DNA of 64,000 nucleotides, from assembly GCF_902497555.1 (NCBI RefSeq), contig NZ_CABVGP010000002.1:1438501-1502500 (forward strand). Direction: 5' to 3'. The position numbers were made by a program, and so were the translations under genes. The notes beneath the pieces are model-generated. The model did not search any database and was not told the origin of the DNA. It was given only the letters and a program-made list of their open reading frames with translations. The stretch is from Amycolatopsis camponoti. GTDB taxonomy: Bacteria; Actinomycetota; Actinomycetes; Mycobacteriales; Pseudonocardiaceae. Position 1 is the first letter of the stretch; each line of letters opens with the position of its first letter. Positions 44,344 to 52,604 of the stretch are shown piece by piece.

Positions 44344-45602
44344 GAGAAGCGCTGACCCACCAGGCCCGCGGCGAGGGTGTCGCCGTCCTTCGGGTCGATG
44401 ACCAGGAACGCGCCGGTGCGCGGGCTGACACCGTAGTCGTCGACGCCCAGCTCCTCGGCCAGCGTCAACGTGACCAGGCCGATGTCGTTCAGCTCCAACG
44501 ACGATGGAGCGTCCACACTGGACAGGTTCTGCTCGTCGAACCGCGCGTGCAGCTCGCCCACGAGTGCCTGTACCGTGCGGGCGCCGTGCTTGACGAGCAC
44601 GCGCGCGCCAGCCCTGAGCGGCTTCGACGACAGCCAGCACAGCGTGCCGGTGATCTCGTCGGTGACCCGCGGCGGCGCGTCCGCGGCGGCGATCAGGTCG
44701 CCGCGGGAGATGTCGATGTCGTCGGCCAGCAGCAGCGTCACCGACGTCCCGGCGCCGGCTTCGTCGAGCGGGCCGTCCGCGGTGTCGATGCGCTCGATGC
44801 GGCTGCGGATGCCTTGGGGCAGCACGACGATCTCGTCGCCCGGGCGGACCGTGCCGGCGGCGATCTGGCCCGCGTAGCCCCGGTAGTCGAGGTACTCCGG
44901 CGTCCGCGGGCGGATCACGTACTGCACCGGGAAGCGCAGGGCCGAGTCGTGCGGGTCGGGCGCGACCGGCACGTCCTCCAGGTGCTCCAGCAGGCTGGGG
45001 CCGGAGTACCACGGCGTCCGCTCCGAGCGCGTCGCGACGTTGTCGCCCTCCAGCGCCGAGACCGGGATCGCGAGCACGGAACCCCGCGGGTACCCGAGCG
45101 TCTCGGCGTGCGAAGCGAACTCCTTCGCGATCACCGTGAACGTCGCCTCGTCGTAGCCGACCAGGTCGATCTTGTTCACCGCGAGCACCAGCTGCGGCAC
45201 GCCGAGCAGGGCCAGCACGGCCGCGTGCCGCCGGGTCTGCTCGATGACGCCCTTGCGCGCGTCGACCAGCAGCACGGCCAGCTGCGCGGTGGACGCGCCG
45301 GTCACCGTGTTGCGCGTGTACTGCACGTGCCCCGGCGTGTCGGCCAGCACGAACGACCGCTTCGGCGTCGCGAAGTACCGGTACGCGACGTCGATGGTGA
45401 TGCCCTGCTCGCGTTCGGAGCGCAGGCCGTCGACGAGCAGGGAAAGGTCCGGTGTGGACAGTCCCTTGTCGACGGACGCGCGCGTGACGGCGTCGAGCTG
45501 GTCGGCGAGCACCGACTTGGTGTCGTACAGCAGCCGGCCGACCAAGGTGGACTTTCCGTCGTCCACGCTCCCGGCCGTGGCCAGGCGAAGCAGCGAACTC
45601 AT
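44340..45602 (-). CDS. cysN: Sulfate adenylyltransferase subunit 1 (GTPase)
   Basis: With CysD forms adenosine 5'-phosphosulfate from sulfate, driven by GTP hydrolysis. It has 420 residues: LLRLATAGSVDDGKSTLVGRLL (P-loop), REQGITIDVAYRYF, ADTPGHVQYTRNTV and AVNKIDLVGYDE, then two beta-barrel domains. There is no fused APS kinase (CysC), which agrees with the APS-type reductase in the operon. ATG 45602 shares one base with the cysD stop (TGATG). Confidence 0.96.
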   Translation of the reverse strand: MSSLLRLATAGSVDDGKSTLVGRLLYDTKSVLADQLDAVTRASVDKGLSTPDLSLLVDGLRSEREQGITIDVAYRYFATPKRSFVLADTPGHVQYTRNTVTGASTAQLAVLLVDARKGVIEQTRRHAAVLALLGVPQLVLAVNKIDLVGYDEATFTVIAKEFASHAETLGYPRGSVLAIPVSALEGDNVATRSERTPWYSGPSLLEHLEDVPVAPDPHDSALRFPVQYVIRPRTPEYLDYRGYAGQIAAGTVRPGDEIVVLPQGIRSRIERIDTADGPLDEAGAGTSVTLLLADDIDISRGDLIAAADAPPRVTDEITGTLCWLSSKPLRAGARVLVKHGARTVQALVGELHARFDEQNLSSVDAPSSLELNDIGLVTLTLAEELGVDDYGVSPRTGAFLVIDPKDGDTLAAGLVGQRFS

Positions 45603-46522
45603 CAGAAGTACCCCTCACGCTTGCGGTCTTCCATGGCCGCCTCGGACATCCGGTCGTCGGCGCGGGTCGCGCCGCGTTCGGTCAGCCGGGACGCCGACAC
45701 CTCGGCGATGACGTCTTCGACCGTGGCCGCGGTGGACTCGATCGCCCCGGTGCACGAGCCGTCGCCGACGGTCCGGTAGCGGACCGTCCGCTCGCGGACC
45801 TCCTCGCCCGGGCGCGGTCCGCCCCACGGGCCTTCGGCGAGCCACATCCCGTCGCGCAGGTACACCTCGCGCTGGTGCGCGTAGTAGATCGACGGCAGCT
45901 CGACCTTCTCGCGGGCGATGTAGTTCCAGACGTCGGCCTCGGTCCAGTTGGACAGCGGGAAGACGCGGACCTGCTCGCCCGGGCGGTGCCTGCCGTTGTA
46001 GAGGTTCCACAGCTCGGGCCGCTGCCGGCGCGGTTCCCACTGGCCGAACGAGTTGCGGAGGCTGAAGATCCGCTCCTTCGCCCGGGCGCGCTCCTCGTCA
46101 CGGCGGCCGCCGCCGAACACCGCGTCGAACTTGTTCTCCGCGATGGTGTCCAGCAACGGCGTGGTCTGCAACGGGTTCCGCATGCCGTCGGCGCGCTCTT
46201 CCAGGCGCCCGTCGTCGATCCAGTCCTGGACCTTCGCGACGACCAGGCGCAGCCCGTGCTTCTCGACGACGCGGTCGCGGAACTCGATGACCTCGTCGAA
46301 GTTGTGCCCGGTGTCCACGTGCAGGAGCGGGAACGGCACCGGCGCCGGCCAGAACGCCTTGATCGCCAGGTGCAGCAGCAGCGTCGAGTCCTTGCCGCCG
46401 GAGAACAGGATCACCGGACGGTCGAACTCGCCCGCCACCTCCCGGAAGATGTGGATGGCTTCGGATTCCAAAGCGGCCAGGTTGTCTTGCGCCGCATCGG
46501 TCGCGGGCTCCAAGGTCGTCAT
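45602..46522 (-). CDS. cysD: Sulfate adenylyltransferase subunit 2
   Basis: PP-loop ATP pyrophosphatase subunit that adenylates sulfate. It has 306 residues: FDRPVILFSGGKDSTLLLHLAIKAF (PP-loop), LLHVDTGHNFDEVIEFRD, FDAVFGGGRRDEERARAKERIFS and the C-terminal EDRKREGYF. ATG 46522. It is 11 bases after cysH and coupled to cysN. Confidence 0.97.
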   Translation of the reverse strand: MTTLEPATDAAQDNLAALESEAIHIFREVAGEFDRPVILFSGGKDSTLLLHLAIKAFWPAPVPFPLLHVDTGHNFDEVIEFRDRVVEKHGLRLVVAKVQDWIDDGRLEERADGMRNPLQTTPLLDTIAENKFDAVFGGGRRDEERARAKERIFSLRNSFGQWEPRRQRPELWNLYNGRHRPGEQVRVFPLSNWTEADVWNYIAREKVELPSIYYAHQREVYLRDGMWLAEGPWGGPRPGEEVRERTVRYRTVGDGSCTGAIESTAATVEDVIAEVSASRLTERGATRADDRMSEAAMEDRKREGYF

Positions 46523-46533
46523 GCGTCCCTTCC

Positions 46534-47229
46534 TCAGCCGTGCAGTCCGCACTCGGTCTTCGACTGGCCCGCCCACCGGCCGCTGCGCGGGTCCTGGCCC
46601 GGCTCCACGCGAGCCGTGCAGGGCGCGCAGCCGATCGAGAGGTAGCCGATCGAGACGAGGGGGTTCTCCAGGATCGAGTGGTCCCGGATGTAGCCGTTGA
46701 ACTCGTCGTCGGTCCACGCGGCGATCGGGTTGATCTTCACCAGGCCGTTGCGGTCGTCCCAGGTGACGATCGGGGTGTTCGCGCGGGTCGGCGCGTCGAC
46801 CCGGCGGACGCCGGTGATCCACGCCGAGTAGTTCGCCAGGGTCTTGCGCAGCGGCACGACCTTGCGGAGGTTGCAGCACAGCGTCGGGTCGCGGTCGTGC
46901 AGCTTCTCGCCGTATTCCGCGTCCTGCTCGGCGACGCTCTGCTCGGCCTGGGCGTTGACGATCTTCACGTCCGGGTAGACCGCCTGCACGGCGTCACGGG
47001 TGCCGATCGTCTCAGGGAAGTGGTAGCCGGTCTCGAGGAAGAGGATGTCCACATCGGACTTAACCTTCGTCGCGAGGTCGATCAGCACCGCGTCCTGCAT
47101 GTTGGACGCGACGATGAAGTCCTCGCCGAACGTGTCGACGGTCCAGCGGATCGCCTCGTCCGCGGTCGCTTCGGCGAGTTCTTTGGACGCGCGCTCGGCG
47201 AGCGTCTTGTAGTCGGCAGTGGCGGTCAT
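46534..47229 (-). CDS. cysH: Assimilatory adenylyl-sulfate (APS) reductase
   Basis: Reduces adenylyl sulfate to sulfite with thioredoxin. It has 231 residues: FGEDFIVASNMQDAVLIDLATK, VDILFLETGYHFPET, then the iron-sulfur cysteines in DPTLCCNLRKVVPL and LSIGCAPCTARVEPGQDPR, with the catalytic ECGLHG at the C-terminus. The CC and CxxC pairs mark the 4Fe-4S APS type rather than the PAPS type. ATG 47229 overlaps the stop of the zinc-ribbon gene by 4 bases. Confidence 0.95.
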   Translation of the reverse strand: MTATADYKTLAERASKELAEATADEAIRWTVDTFGEDFIVASNMQDAVLIDLATKVKSDVDILFLETGYHFPETIGTRDAVQAVYPDVKIVNAQAEQSVAEQDAEYGEKLHDRDPTLCCNLRKVVPLRKTLANYSAWITGVRRVDAPTRANTPIVTWDDRNGLVKINPIAAWTDDEFNGYIRDHSILENPLVSIGYLSIGCAPCTARVEPGQDPRSGRWAGQSKTECGLHG

Positions 47230-47381
47230 CGGGACACCTCCGGAAGGGACAGTCCGAGGAACTTGACCGAGAAAACCCGGCGACAGGCCGAACAAAGCCA
47301 GCCGCCGTTCTCTTCCGGCCGCAGATCTTCGTCGCCGCAGTACGGGCAGTGGTACGGCACGGCGCGTTCGGTGGAGGTCAC
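47226..47381 (-). CDS. Zinc-ribbon small protein in sulfate assimilation operon
   Basis: Short gene of 51 residues between sulfite reductase and APS reductase, overlapping each by 4 bases (GTGA with cysI, ATGA with cysH). It has two CxxC pairs, YHCPYCGDEDLRPEENGGW and LCSACRRVFSVKFLG, an ordinary zinc-ribbon or rubredoxin-like site. GTG 47381 is forced by the operon overlap. Equivalents occur at the same place in related actinobacteria as I recall. Role unknown; an electron carrier or assembly factor is possible. Confidence 0.85.
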   Translation of the reverse strand: MTSTERAVPYHCPYCGDEDLRPEENGGWLCSACRRVFSVKFLGLSLPEVSR

Positions 47382-49066
47382 TGCAGGGCGCTCTCGTCGG
47401 CGCGCCCGGCCCACTGCGCGAACCGTTCGCCGTCTTCGCGCCCGGTGACGTAGTTGCGCACGACGCGCTCGACGTACCCGGTCAGCTCCGACGCGGTCAC
47501 CTTGTGGCCGCGCAGCTTCCGGCCGAACCCGGCGTCGAGGCCGAGGCCGCCGCCGAGGTGCACCTGGAAGCCTTCGACCTGGTTGCCGTCGGCGTCGGTG
47601 ACGATCTGGCCCTTGAGGCCGATGTCCGCGGTCTGGATCCGCGCGCAGGAGTTGGGGCAGCCGTTGAGGTGCACGGTCACCGGCGTGTCGAGGCCGTCCT
47701 GGATGTCGGCGAGCGACTTCTCGAGGTCCGCGACGAGCTGCTGCGCGCGGGCCTTCGTCTCGACGATCGCGAGCTTGCAGAACTCCAGCCCGGTGCACGC
47801 CATCACGCTGCGCCGCCACGGCGACGGCTTCGACTCCAGGCCCAGCTCGGCCAGCTCCGCCTGGAGCGTCCCGAGCTGCGCCTCCGGGACGTCGAGCACG
47901 ACCAGCTTCTGCTGCGGGGTGAGCCGGACCCGGCCCGAGCCCGCCCGCTCGGCGGCCTTGGCCACGGCGACCAGCGTGCCGCCGGAGACGCGCCCGGCGA
48001 TCGGGGCCGCGCCGACGTAGAACTTGCCGTCGACCTGCGGGTGCACGCCGACGTGGTCGATCGGCACGGCCGGGTCGACCGGCGGCGGGCCGTCGATCAG
48101 CTCCCGCTTGAGGTACTCGTCCTGCAGCACCTGGCGGAACTTCTCGGCGCCCCAGTCCTTCACCAGGAACTTGATCCGGGCCCGCGAGCGCAGCCGCCGG
48201 TAGCCGTAGTCGCGGAAGATCGAGATGACGCCTTCCCAGACGTCCGGCACCTCGTCGATCGGCACCCAGGCGCCCAGACGCTGCCCGAGCATCGGGTTGG
48301 TGGAGAGGCCGCCGCCGACCCAGAGGTCGAAGCCGGGGCCGTGTTCGGGGTGGTTCACGCCGACGAAGGCGATGTCGTGGATCTCGTGGGCCACGTCGGG
48401 CTGGCCCGAGATGGCGGTCTTGAACTTGCGCGGCAGGTTCGCGAACTCCGGCTTGCCGATGTAGCGGCGCTTGATCTCGTCGATGGCCGGGGTGCCGTCG
48501 ATGACCTCGTCCGCCGCGATGCCCGCGACCGGCGAGCCGAGGATGACGCGCGGGCTGTCGCCGCAGGCCTCCATCGTGGTCATGCCGGCGTTCTCGAGCT
48601 TCGCCCAGATCGTCGGGACGTCCTCGATCCGGATCCAGTGGTATTGGATGTTCTGCCGGTCGGTGATGTCGGCGGTGTCCCGCGCATACGCCTGCGAAAT
48701 CTCGCCGAGCACGGTGAGCTGCTCGGTGCTCAGCACGCCGCCGTCGAGCCGGACCCGCAGCATGAAGTAGCGGTCGTCGAGCTCTTCGGGCTCCAGCGTC
48801 GCGGTGCGGCCGCCGTCGATGCCCGGCTTGCGCTGGGTGTAGAGGCCGAACCAGCGGAAGCGGCCGCGCAGGTCACCCGGGTCGATCGCGTCGAACCCGC
48901 GGTGGGCGTAGATGTTCTCGATCCGCGCCCGCACGTTGAGCGGGTGGTCGTCCTTCTTGGACCGCTCGTTGGGGTTCAGCGGCTCCCGGTAACCGAGCGC
49001 CCACTGCCCTTCACCGCGCTTCTGCTTGACGCGCGCGGGGCGGGCGGGGGTCTGGGGCGTGGCCAT
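47378..49066 (-). CDS. sir: Ferredoxin-dependent assimilatory sulfite reductase
   Basis: Reduces sulfite to sulfide using siroheme and a 4Fe-4S cluster. It has 562 residues: N-terminal ferredoxin-like repeat with RFRWFGLYTQRKPGIDGG, DITDRQNIQYHWIRIEDVP, and the cluster ligands in VMACTGLEFCKLAIVETK and HLNGCPNSCARIQ. Nitrite reductases are close relatives; the cys operon settles the role as sulfite reductase. ATG 49066, with GGAGGA eight bases upstream. The leader contains a peptide and competing hairpins. Confidence 0.93.
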   Translation of the reverse strand: MATPQTPARPARVKQKRGEGQWALGYREPLNPNERSKKDDHPLNVRARIENIYAHRGFDAIDPGDLRGRFRWFGLYTQRKPGIDGGRTATLEPEELDDRYFMLRVRLDGGVLSTEQLTVLGEISQAYARDTADITDRQNIQYHWIRIEDVPTIWAKLENAGMTTMEACGDSPRVILGSPVAGIAADEVIDGTPAIDEIKRRYIGKPEFANLPRKFKTAISGQPDVAHEIHDIAFVGVNHPEHGPGFDLWVGGGLSTNPMLGQRLGAWVPIDEVPDVWEGVISIFRDYGYRRLRSRARIKFLVKDWGAEKFRQVLQDEYLKRELIDGPPPVDPAVPIDHVGVHPQVDGKFYVGAAPIAGRVSGGTLVAVAKAAERAGSGRVRLTPQQKLVVLDVPEAQLGTLQAELAELGLESKPSPWRRSVMACTGLEFCKLAIVETKARAQQLVADLEKSLADIQDGLDTPVTVHLNGCPNSCARIQTADIGLKGQIVTDADGNQVEGFQVHLGGGLGLDAGFGRKLRGHKVTASELTGYVERVVRNYVTGREDGERFAQWAGRADESALQ

Positions 49067-49073
49067 GGCGGCG

Positions 49074-49130
49074 TCCTCCGAGAGGCTTTCGTGGCGGCGG
49101 AGGAACACCGGCTCGCGGGTGTGTCCTCCG
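49074..49130 (-). promoter_or_regulatory. Attenuator-like competing hairpins at the sir ribosome binding site
   Basis: On the minus strand the ribosome binding segment CGGAGGA (49074-49080) can pair with TCCTCCG (49098-49104). That segment can instead pair with an upstream CGGAGGA (49124-49130), extended by CAC/GTG (49121-49123 and 49106-49108) with one bulged base, which would free the ribosome site. These are mutually exclusive stems downstream of a cysteine-containing leader peptide. Structure is directly visible; the control mechanism is inferred. Confidence 0.62.
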
Positions 49131-49172
49131 GCGCCGGCTGTCCAGATTTCGTGGCAGGTGGTGGGGCGGGAG

Positions 49173-49259
49173 TCAGCGAACGGGTACGCAGAGGGCGCTG
49201 GCGACCCGCAGGAGGTCGACGTGGCGGCGGGCCACGAGGAGAACACCGGCATGAGTCAC
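49173..49259 (-). CDS. Cysteine-containing leader peptide of the cys operon
   Basis: Reading frame of 28 residues starting at GTG 49259, with the core ARRHVDLLRVASALC and a single cysteine (codon 24), ending VPVR. This pattern, RRHVDLxRVxSALC, is the putative leader peptide found before sulfur genes in many actinobacteria, where translation responds to cysteine supply. It lies 107 bases before sir. No ribosome binding site is visible, so the mRNA may be leaderless. Confidence 0.8.
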   Translation of the reverse strand: MTHAGVLLVARRHVDLLRVASALCVPVR

Positions 49260-49320
49260 GGCGTCAGCGTGCCACGCGTCCACAATGTGGTCCAGCGGTG
49301 CCCGGATGGTGGGAGAAGGG

Positions 49321-49896
49321 TCACTCGCCTGGGAGAATGCGGTCGACCAGCAGGCCCACGACCTGCGCGTCCGAGTACCCGGAGAAGGCCTCGGGCAATG
49401 TCAACCGCTCGACGGTCAAGCCGGTCAGGGCCAGATAGAGCAGCAGGACCTCGTCGCGTCCGCCGGGCAGTCCGGCGGCTTCGTGGAAGCCCGCGCTCAG
49501 CTCGAAGCTCTCCTTGACGGTCGCCGTCAGCGCCGCCGCCAACCCGGGCCGCCGGTTCGCCTCCAGCCGCAGTTCGAGCAGTGCGAGGTAGGAGCTGCGG
49601 CGAGTGGTCAGCCGGGTCATCAGGTCGCCGAGCAGTGCGGCGACCCGTCCGGTCGACGGCTCTTCGGCCCGCGGATCGGCCAGCACCTCCGCCGGTGCGG
49701 ACAGCCGGACGTGCACGCGGTCACCCGCCTCGGCCAGCAGCTGGTCGCGGTCGCGGAAGTAGTTCGACGTCGTCCCGGGCGGGACGCCCGCCTCGGTGTC
49801 GACCGCGCGGTAGGTGAGCCCGCGCGCGCCGTCCCGGGCGAGGACCTCGATGGCCGCGTCCGTCAGGGCCGTCCGCCGCTCGGTGTTCTGCCGCAC
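49321..49896 (-). CDS. TetR family transcriptional regulator
   Basis: Repressor of 191 residues: RRTALTDAAIEVLARDGARGLTYRAVDTEAGVPPGTTSNYFRDRDQLL is the TetR helix-turn-helix (about 8-56). GTG 49896 follows AAGGAGG. Divergent from a VOC gene (49973), with a large operator between them. Ligand unknown. Confidence 0.91.
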   Translation of the reverse strand: MRQNTERRTALTDAAIEVLARDGARGLTYRAVDTEAGVPPGTTSNYFRDRDQLLAEAGDRVHVRLSAPAEVLADPRAEEPSTGRVAALLGDLMTRLTTRRSSYLALLELRLEANRRPGLAAALTATVKESFELSAGFHEAAGLPGGRDEVLLLYLALTGLTVERLTLPEAFSGYSDAQVVGLLVDRILPGE

Positions 49897-49915
49897 GAAT
49901 CCTCCTTGCCCGATT

Positions 49916-49955
49916 CAAACCACTATGTTTAGAGTACTACAGACATAGTGGTTTG
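49916..49955. promoter_or_regulatory. Long inverted-repeat operator, TetR/VOC divergent genes
   Basis: CAAACCACTATGT (49916-49928) and ACATAGTGGTTTG (49943-49955) are perfect 13-bp inverted arms around a 14-bp spacer. The 40-bp element fills most of the control region between start codons at 49896 and 49973. Most likely the site of the adjacent TetR protein. Confidence 0.8.
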
Positions 49956-49972
49956 ACGGAGGGGAAGCGCGG

Positions 49973-50389
49973 ATGCAGGTCAAGGGTTTCGGGGCGGGGT
50001 ACCTGGTCGACGACGTCGCCGCGACCACCCGCTTCTACCGGGAGGTGATCGGCCTGCCGGTCACGGTCGAGCTGGACTGGTTCGCCAGCGTCAACGCCGG
50101 CGCGCCCGGCTACGAGATCAGCTTCGTGCGGCGTGGGCACGAGTCGGTTCCGGAGGGCTACCGGGCACGGCCGGTGTCGGGGCTGGCGTTCGGGCTCGTC
50201 GTCGAGGACGCCCGGGCCGAGGCGAAGCGGCTGGAAGAAGCCGGTGTGGAGCTGGTCACGCCGGTCGTCGACGAAGCCTTCGGGCAGCGGCACTTCTACG
50301 TCGCCGACCCGAACGGTGTGCTGCTCGACGTCATCGAGATGATCCCGCCGGACCCGGACTGGGCGGCGGCGAACCTCCCGGCGTCGTAG
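49973..50389 (+). CDS. VOC/glyoxalase-fold protein
   Basis: Protein of 138 residues: MQVKGFGAGYLVDDVAATTRFYREVIGLPVTVELDWFASV, YEISFVRRGHESVP and GQRHFYVADPNGVLLDVIEM, the VOC fold with likely metal His and Glu. Antibiotic-binding or lyase roles are possible; the substrate is unknown. ATG 49973 follows GGAGGGG. Divergent from, and probably repressed by, the TetR protein. Confidence 0.87.
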   Translation: MQVKGFGAGYLVDDVAATTRFYREVIGLPVTVELDWFASVNAGAPGYEISFVRRGHESVPEGYRARPVSGLAFGLVVEDARAEAKRLEEAGVELVTPVVDEAFGQRHFYVADPNGVLLDVIEMIPPDPDWAAANLPAS

Positions 50390-50403
50390 GGGACAATCGG
50401 GGG

Positions 50404-51621
50404 GTGCCCGTGCTGCGTCCCGACTCCACCACCTCGATCGAACCGGCGTTGCCGGAGAGCGCGCTGAAGGGGCTCGGCAGCAGAACGTTCGGGGTCTACG
50501 TGCACGTCCCGTTCTGCGCGACGCGCTGCGGCTACTGCGACTTCAACACCTACACCGCGGGTGAGCTCGACTCGGACTCGTCGCCGCAGTCCTGGCTCGA
50601 AGGGCTGCGGCGCGAGCTGGAGCTCGCCGCGAAGGTCCTGGTCGTGCCGCCCGCCGCGGACACCGTGTTCGTCGGCGGCGGCACGCCGTCGCTGCTCGGT
50701 GCCGACGGCCTCGCCTCGGTGCTCGACGCCGTGCGCGACGTCTTCGGGCTCGCCCCGGGCGCCGAGGTCACGACGGAGTCGAACCCGGAGTCGACGTCGC
50801 CGGAGTTCTTCGCCGGGATCCGCGAGGCCGGCTACACGCGCGTCTCGCTCGGCATGCAGTCGGCCGCGCGGCACGTGCTGAAGATCCTCGACCGCGTGCA
50901 CACCCCGGGCCGGCCGGGCCAGGCCGCCGCCGAAGCGCGGGCGGCCGGGTTCGAGCACGTGAACCTCGACGTGATCTACGGCACGCCCGGAGAGCGCCCG
51001 GACGATCTCCTCGCCACGCTCGACGCCGTGCTGGCCGCGGGCGTCGACCACGTGTCGGCGTACGCGCTGATCGTCGAAGAGGGCACCGCGCTGGCCCGCC
51101 GGGTGCGCCGCGGCGAGCTGCCCGCGCCGGACGACGACGTGCTGGCCGCGGACTACGAGATGATCGACGCGACGCTGTCGGCGGCGGGCCTGCGCTGGTA
51201 CGAGGTGTCGAACTGGGCGGCGGACGACGCCGCCCGCTGCCGCCACAACCTCGGCTACTGGCGCGGCGACGACTGGTGGGGCGCCGGGCCGGGCGCGCAC
51301 AGCCACGTCGGCGGCGTGCGCTGGTGGAACGTCAAGCACCCGGCGCGCTACGCCGCGCTGCTGGCCGCCGGCGAGTCGCCCGCGGGCGGGCGCGAGGTGC
51401 TCACCGACGACGACCAGCACCTCGAGCGGATCATGCTCGAACTGCGCGTCGCCGAAGGACTTCCGCTGGACGTCCTCGACGAGCCGGGGCTGGCCGAAGC
51501 CCGGGCGGCGGCGGCCGAGGGCCTGCTCGATCCGTCCGCTTTGGACACCCGGGGCCGCGCGGTGCTGACCGACCGCGGACGGCTCCTCGCCGACGGCGTC
51601 GTCCGGCGTCTCGCGGGCTGA
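50404..51621 (+). CDS. hemW: Radical SAM heme chaperone HemW
   Basis: Heme-binding radical SAM protein, formerly annotated as coproporphyrinogen III oxidase-like. It has 405 residues: FGVYVHVPFCATRCGYCDFNTY contains the CxxxCxxC cluster, followed by FVGGGTPSLL, ESNPES, SLGMQS and NLDVIYGTPGE. The HNLGYW motif of the family follows in CRHNLGYWRGDDWWGAGPGAHS. The fourth cysteine after CxxxCxxC typical of true HemN is not seen. It starts at GTG 50404. As in M. tuberculosis it follows the cys region. Confidence 0.94.
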   Translation: MPVLRPDSTTSIEPALPESALKGLGSRTFGVYVHVPFCATRCGYCDFNTYTAGELDSDSSPQSWLEGLRRELELAAKVLVVPPAADTVFVGGGTPSLLGADGLASVLDAVRDVFGLAPGAEVTTESNPESTSPEFFAGIREAGYTRVSLGMQSAARHVLKILDRVHTPGRPGQAAAEARAAGFEHVNLDVIYGTPGERPDDLLATLDAVLAAGVDHVSAYALIVEEGTALARRVRRGELPAPDDDVLAADYEMIDATLSAAGLRWYEVSNWAADDAARCRHNLGYWRGDDWWGAGPGAHSHVGGVRWWNVKHPARYAALLAAGESPAGGREVLTDDDQHLERIMLELRVAEGLPLDVLDEPGLAEARAAAAEGLLDPSALDTRGRAVLTDRGRLLADGVVRRLAG

Positions 51622-51683
51622 CGGGATTAAATCGCGCGGCCCGGTCGTTGCTTGTATCGAGCAACGACTTTTGAGGAGGCCTC

Positions 51684-52604
51684 ATGGCGCGCGCGATCAG
51701 GTTCGGCGAGTACGGCGACGTGGAGGTCCTGCGGGTCGAGGATGTCCCGAAGCCGGTACCGGGACGGGGGCAGGTGCTCGTCGAGGTCCGCGCCGCCGGG
51801 ATCAACCCGGGTGAGGCCGCCATCCGCCGCGGGCTCCTGCACGAGCGTTTCCCGGCGACCTTCCCGTCCGGACAGGGCAGCGACTTCGCCGGCGTCGTCG
51901 CGGAACTCGGCGAGGGCGTCGAGGAGATCGCGGTCGGCGACGAGGTGATCGGCTTCGTGAACACGCGCTCGAGCCACGCGGACTACGTCGTGGCGGAGGC
52001 TTCGGACCTCACGCCGCGGCCCGACGGCGTGTCGTGGGAGGCCGCGGGGGCGCTGTTCGTCGCCGGCACCACGGCCTACGCCGCGACAGCCGCGGTGTGC
52101 CCGCGCGAGGGCGACACGGTCGTCGTCTCGGGTGCCGCCGGCGGCGTCGGATCGCTGGCCGTCCAGCTGGCTCTGCTCGCGGGCGCCCAGGTGATCGGCC
52201 TGGCCGGTCCGGCGAACCACGAATGGCTGCGCGCGCTGGGCGCGATCCCGGTGACCTACGGCGACGGCGTGCTCGACCGGATCAGGGAAGCGGCCCCGGA
52301 CGGCGTGCACGCCTTCGTCGACACGTTCGGCTCCGGCTATGTGGAACTGGCTCTGCACCTGGGCATCCACCCCGGCCGGATCGACACGATCATCGACTAC
52401 GAGGCCGCCGGGAAGTACAACGTGAAGACCGAGGGCAACGCGGCCGGGGCCTCGGCCGAGGTGCTGCGCGAGCTGAGCCTGCTGGTGGGCAAGGGACTCC
52501 TGGAGGTGCCGATCGCCCGCGTCTACCCGCTGGACGAGGTGCACGACGCCTACCGCGAACTGGAGCAGCGCCACACGCGCGGCAAGATCGTCCTGGTTCC
52601 CTAG
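51684..52604 (+). CDS. NADPH:quinone reductase-like oxidoreductase
   Basis: Medium-chain reductase of 306 residues: MARAIRFGEYGDVEVLRVEDVPKP, FPSGQGSDFAGVVAELGEGV, and the Rossmann motif VVVSGAAGGVGSLAVQLALLAG. Zinc ligands are missing, as in quinone reductases. Substrate unknown. ATG 51684 follows GAGGAGG. Its TAG overlaps the stop of the convergent TetR gene in CTAG (52601-52604). Confidence 0.9.
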   Translation: MARAIRFGEYGDVEVLRVEDVPKPVPGRGQVLVEVRAAGINPGEAAIRRGLLHERFPATFPSGQGSDFAGVVAELGEGVEEIAVGDEVIGFVNTRSSHADYVVAEASDLTPRPDGVSWEAAGALFVAGTTAYAATAAVCPREGDTVVVSGAAGGVGSLAVQLALLAGAQVIGLAGPANHEWLRALGAIPVTYGDGVLDRIREAAPDGVHAFVDTFGSGYVELALHLGIHPGRIDTIIDYEAAGKYNVKTEGNAAGASAEVLRELSLLVGKGLLEVPIARVYPLDEVHDAYRELEQRHTRGKIVLVP

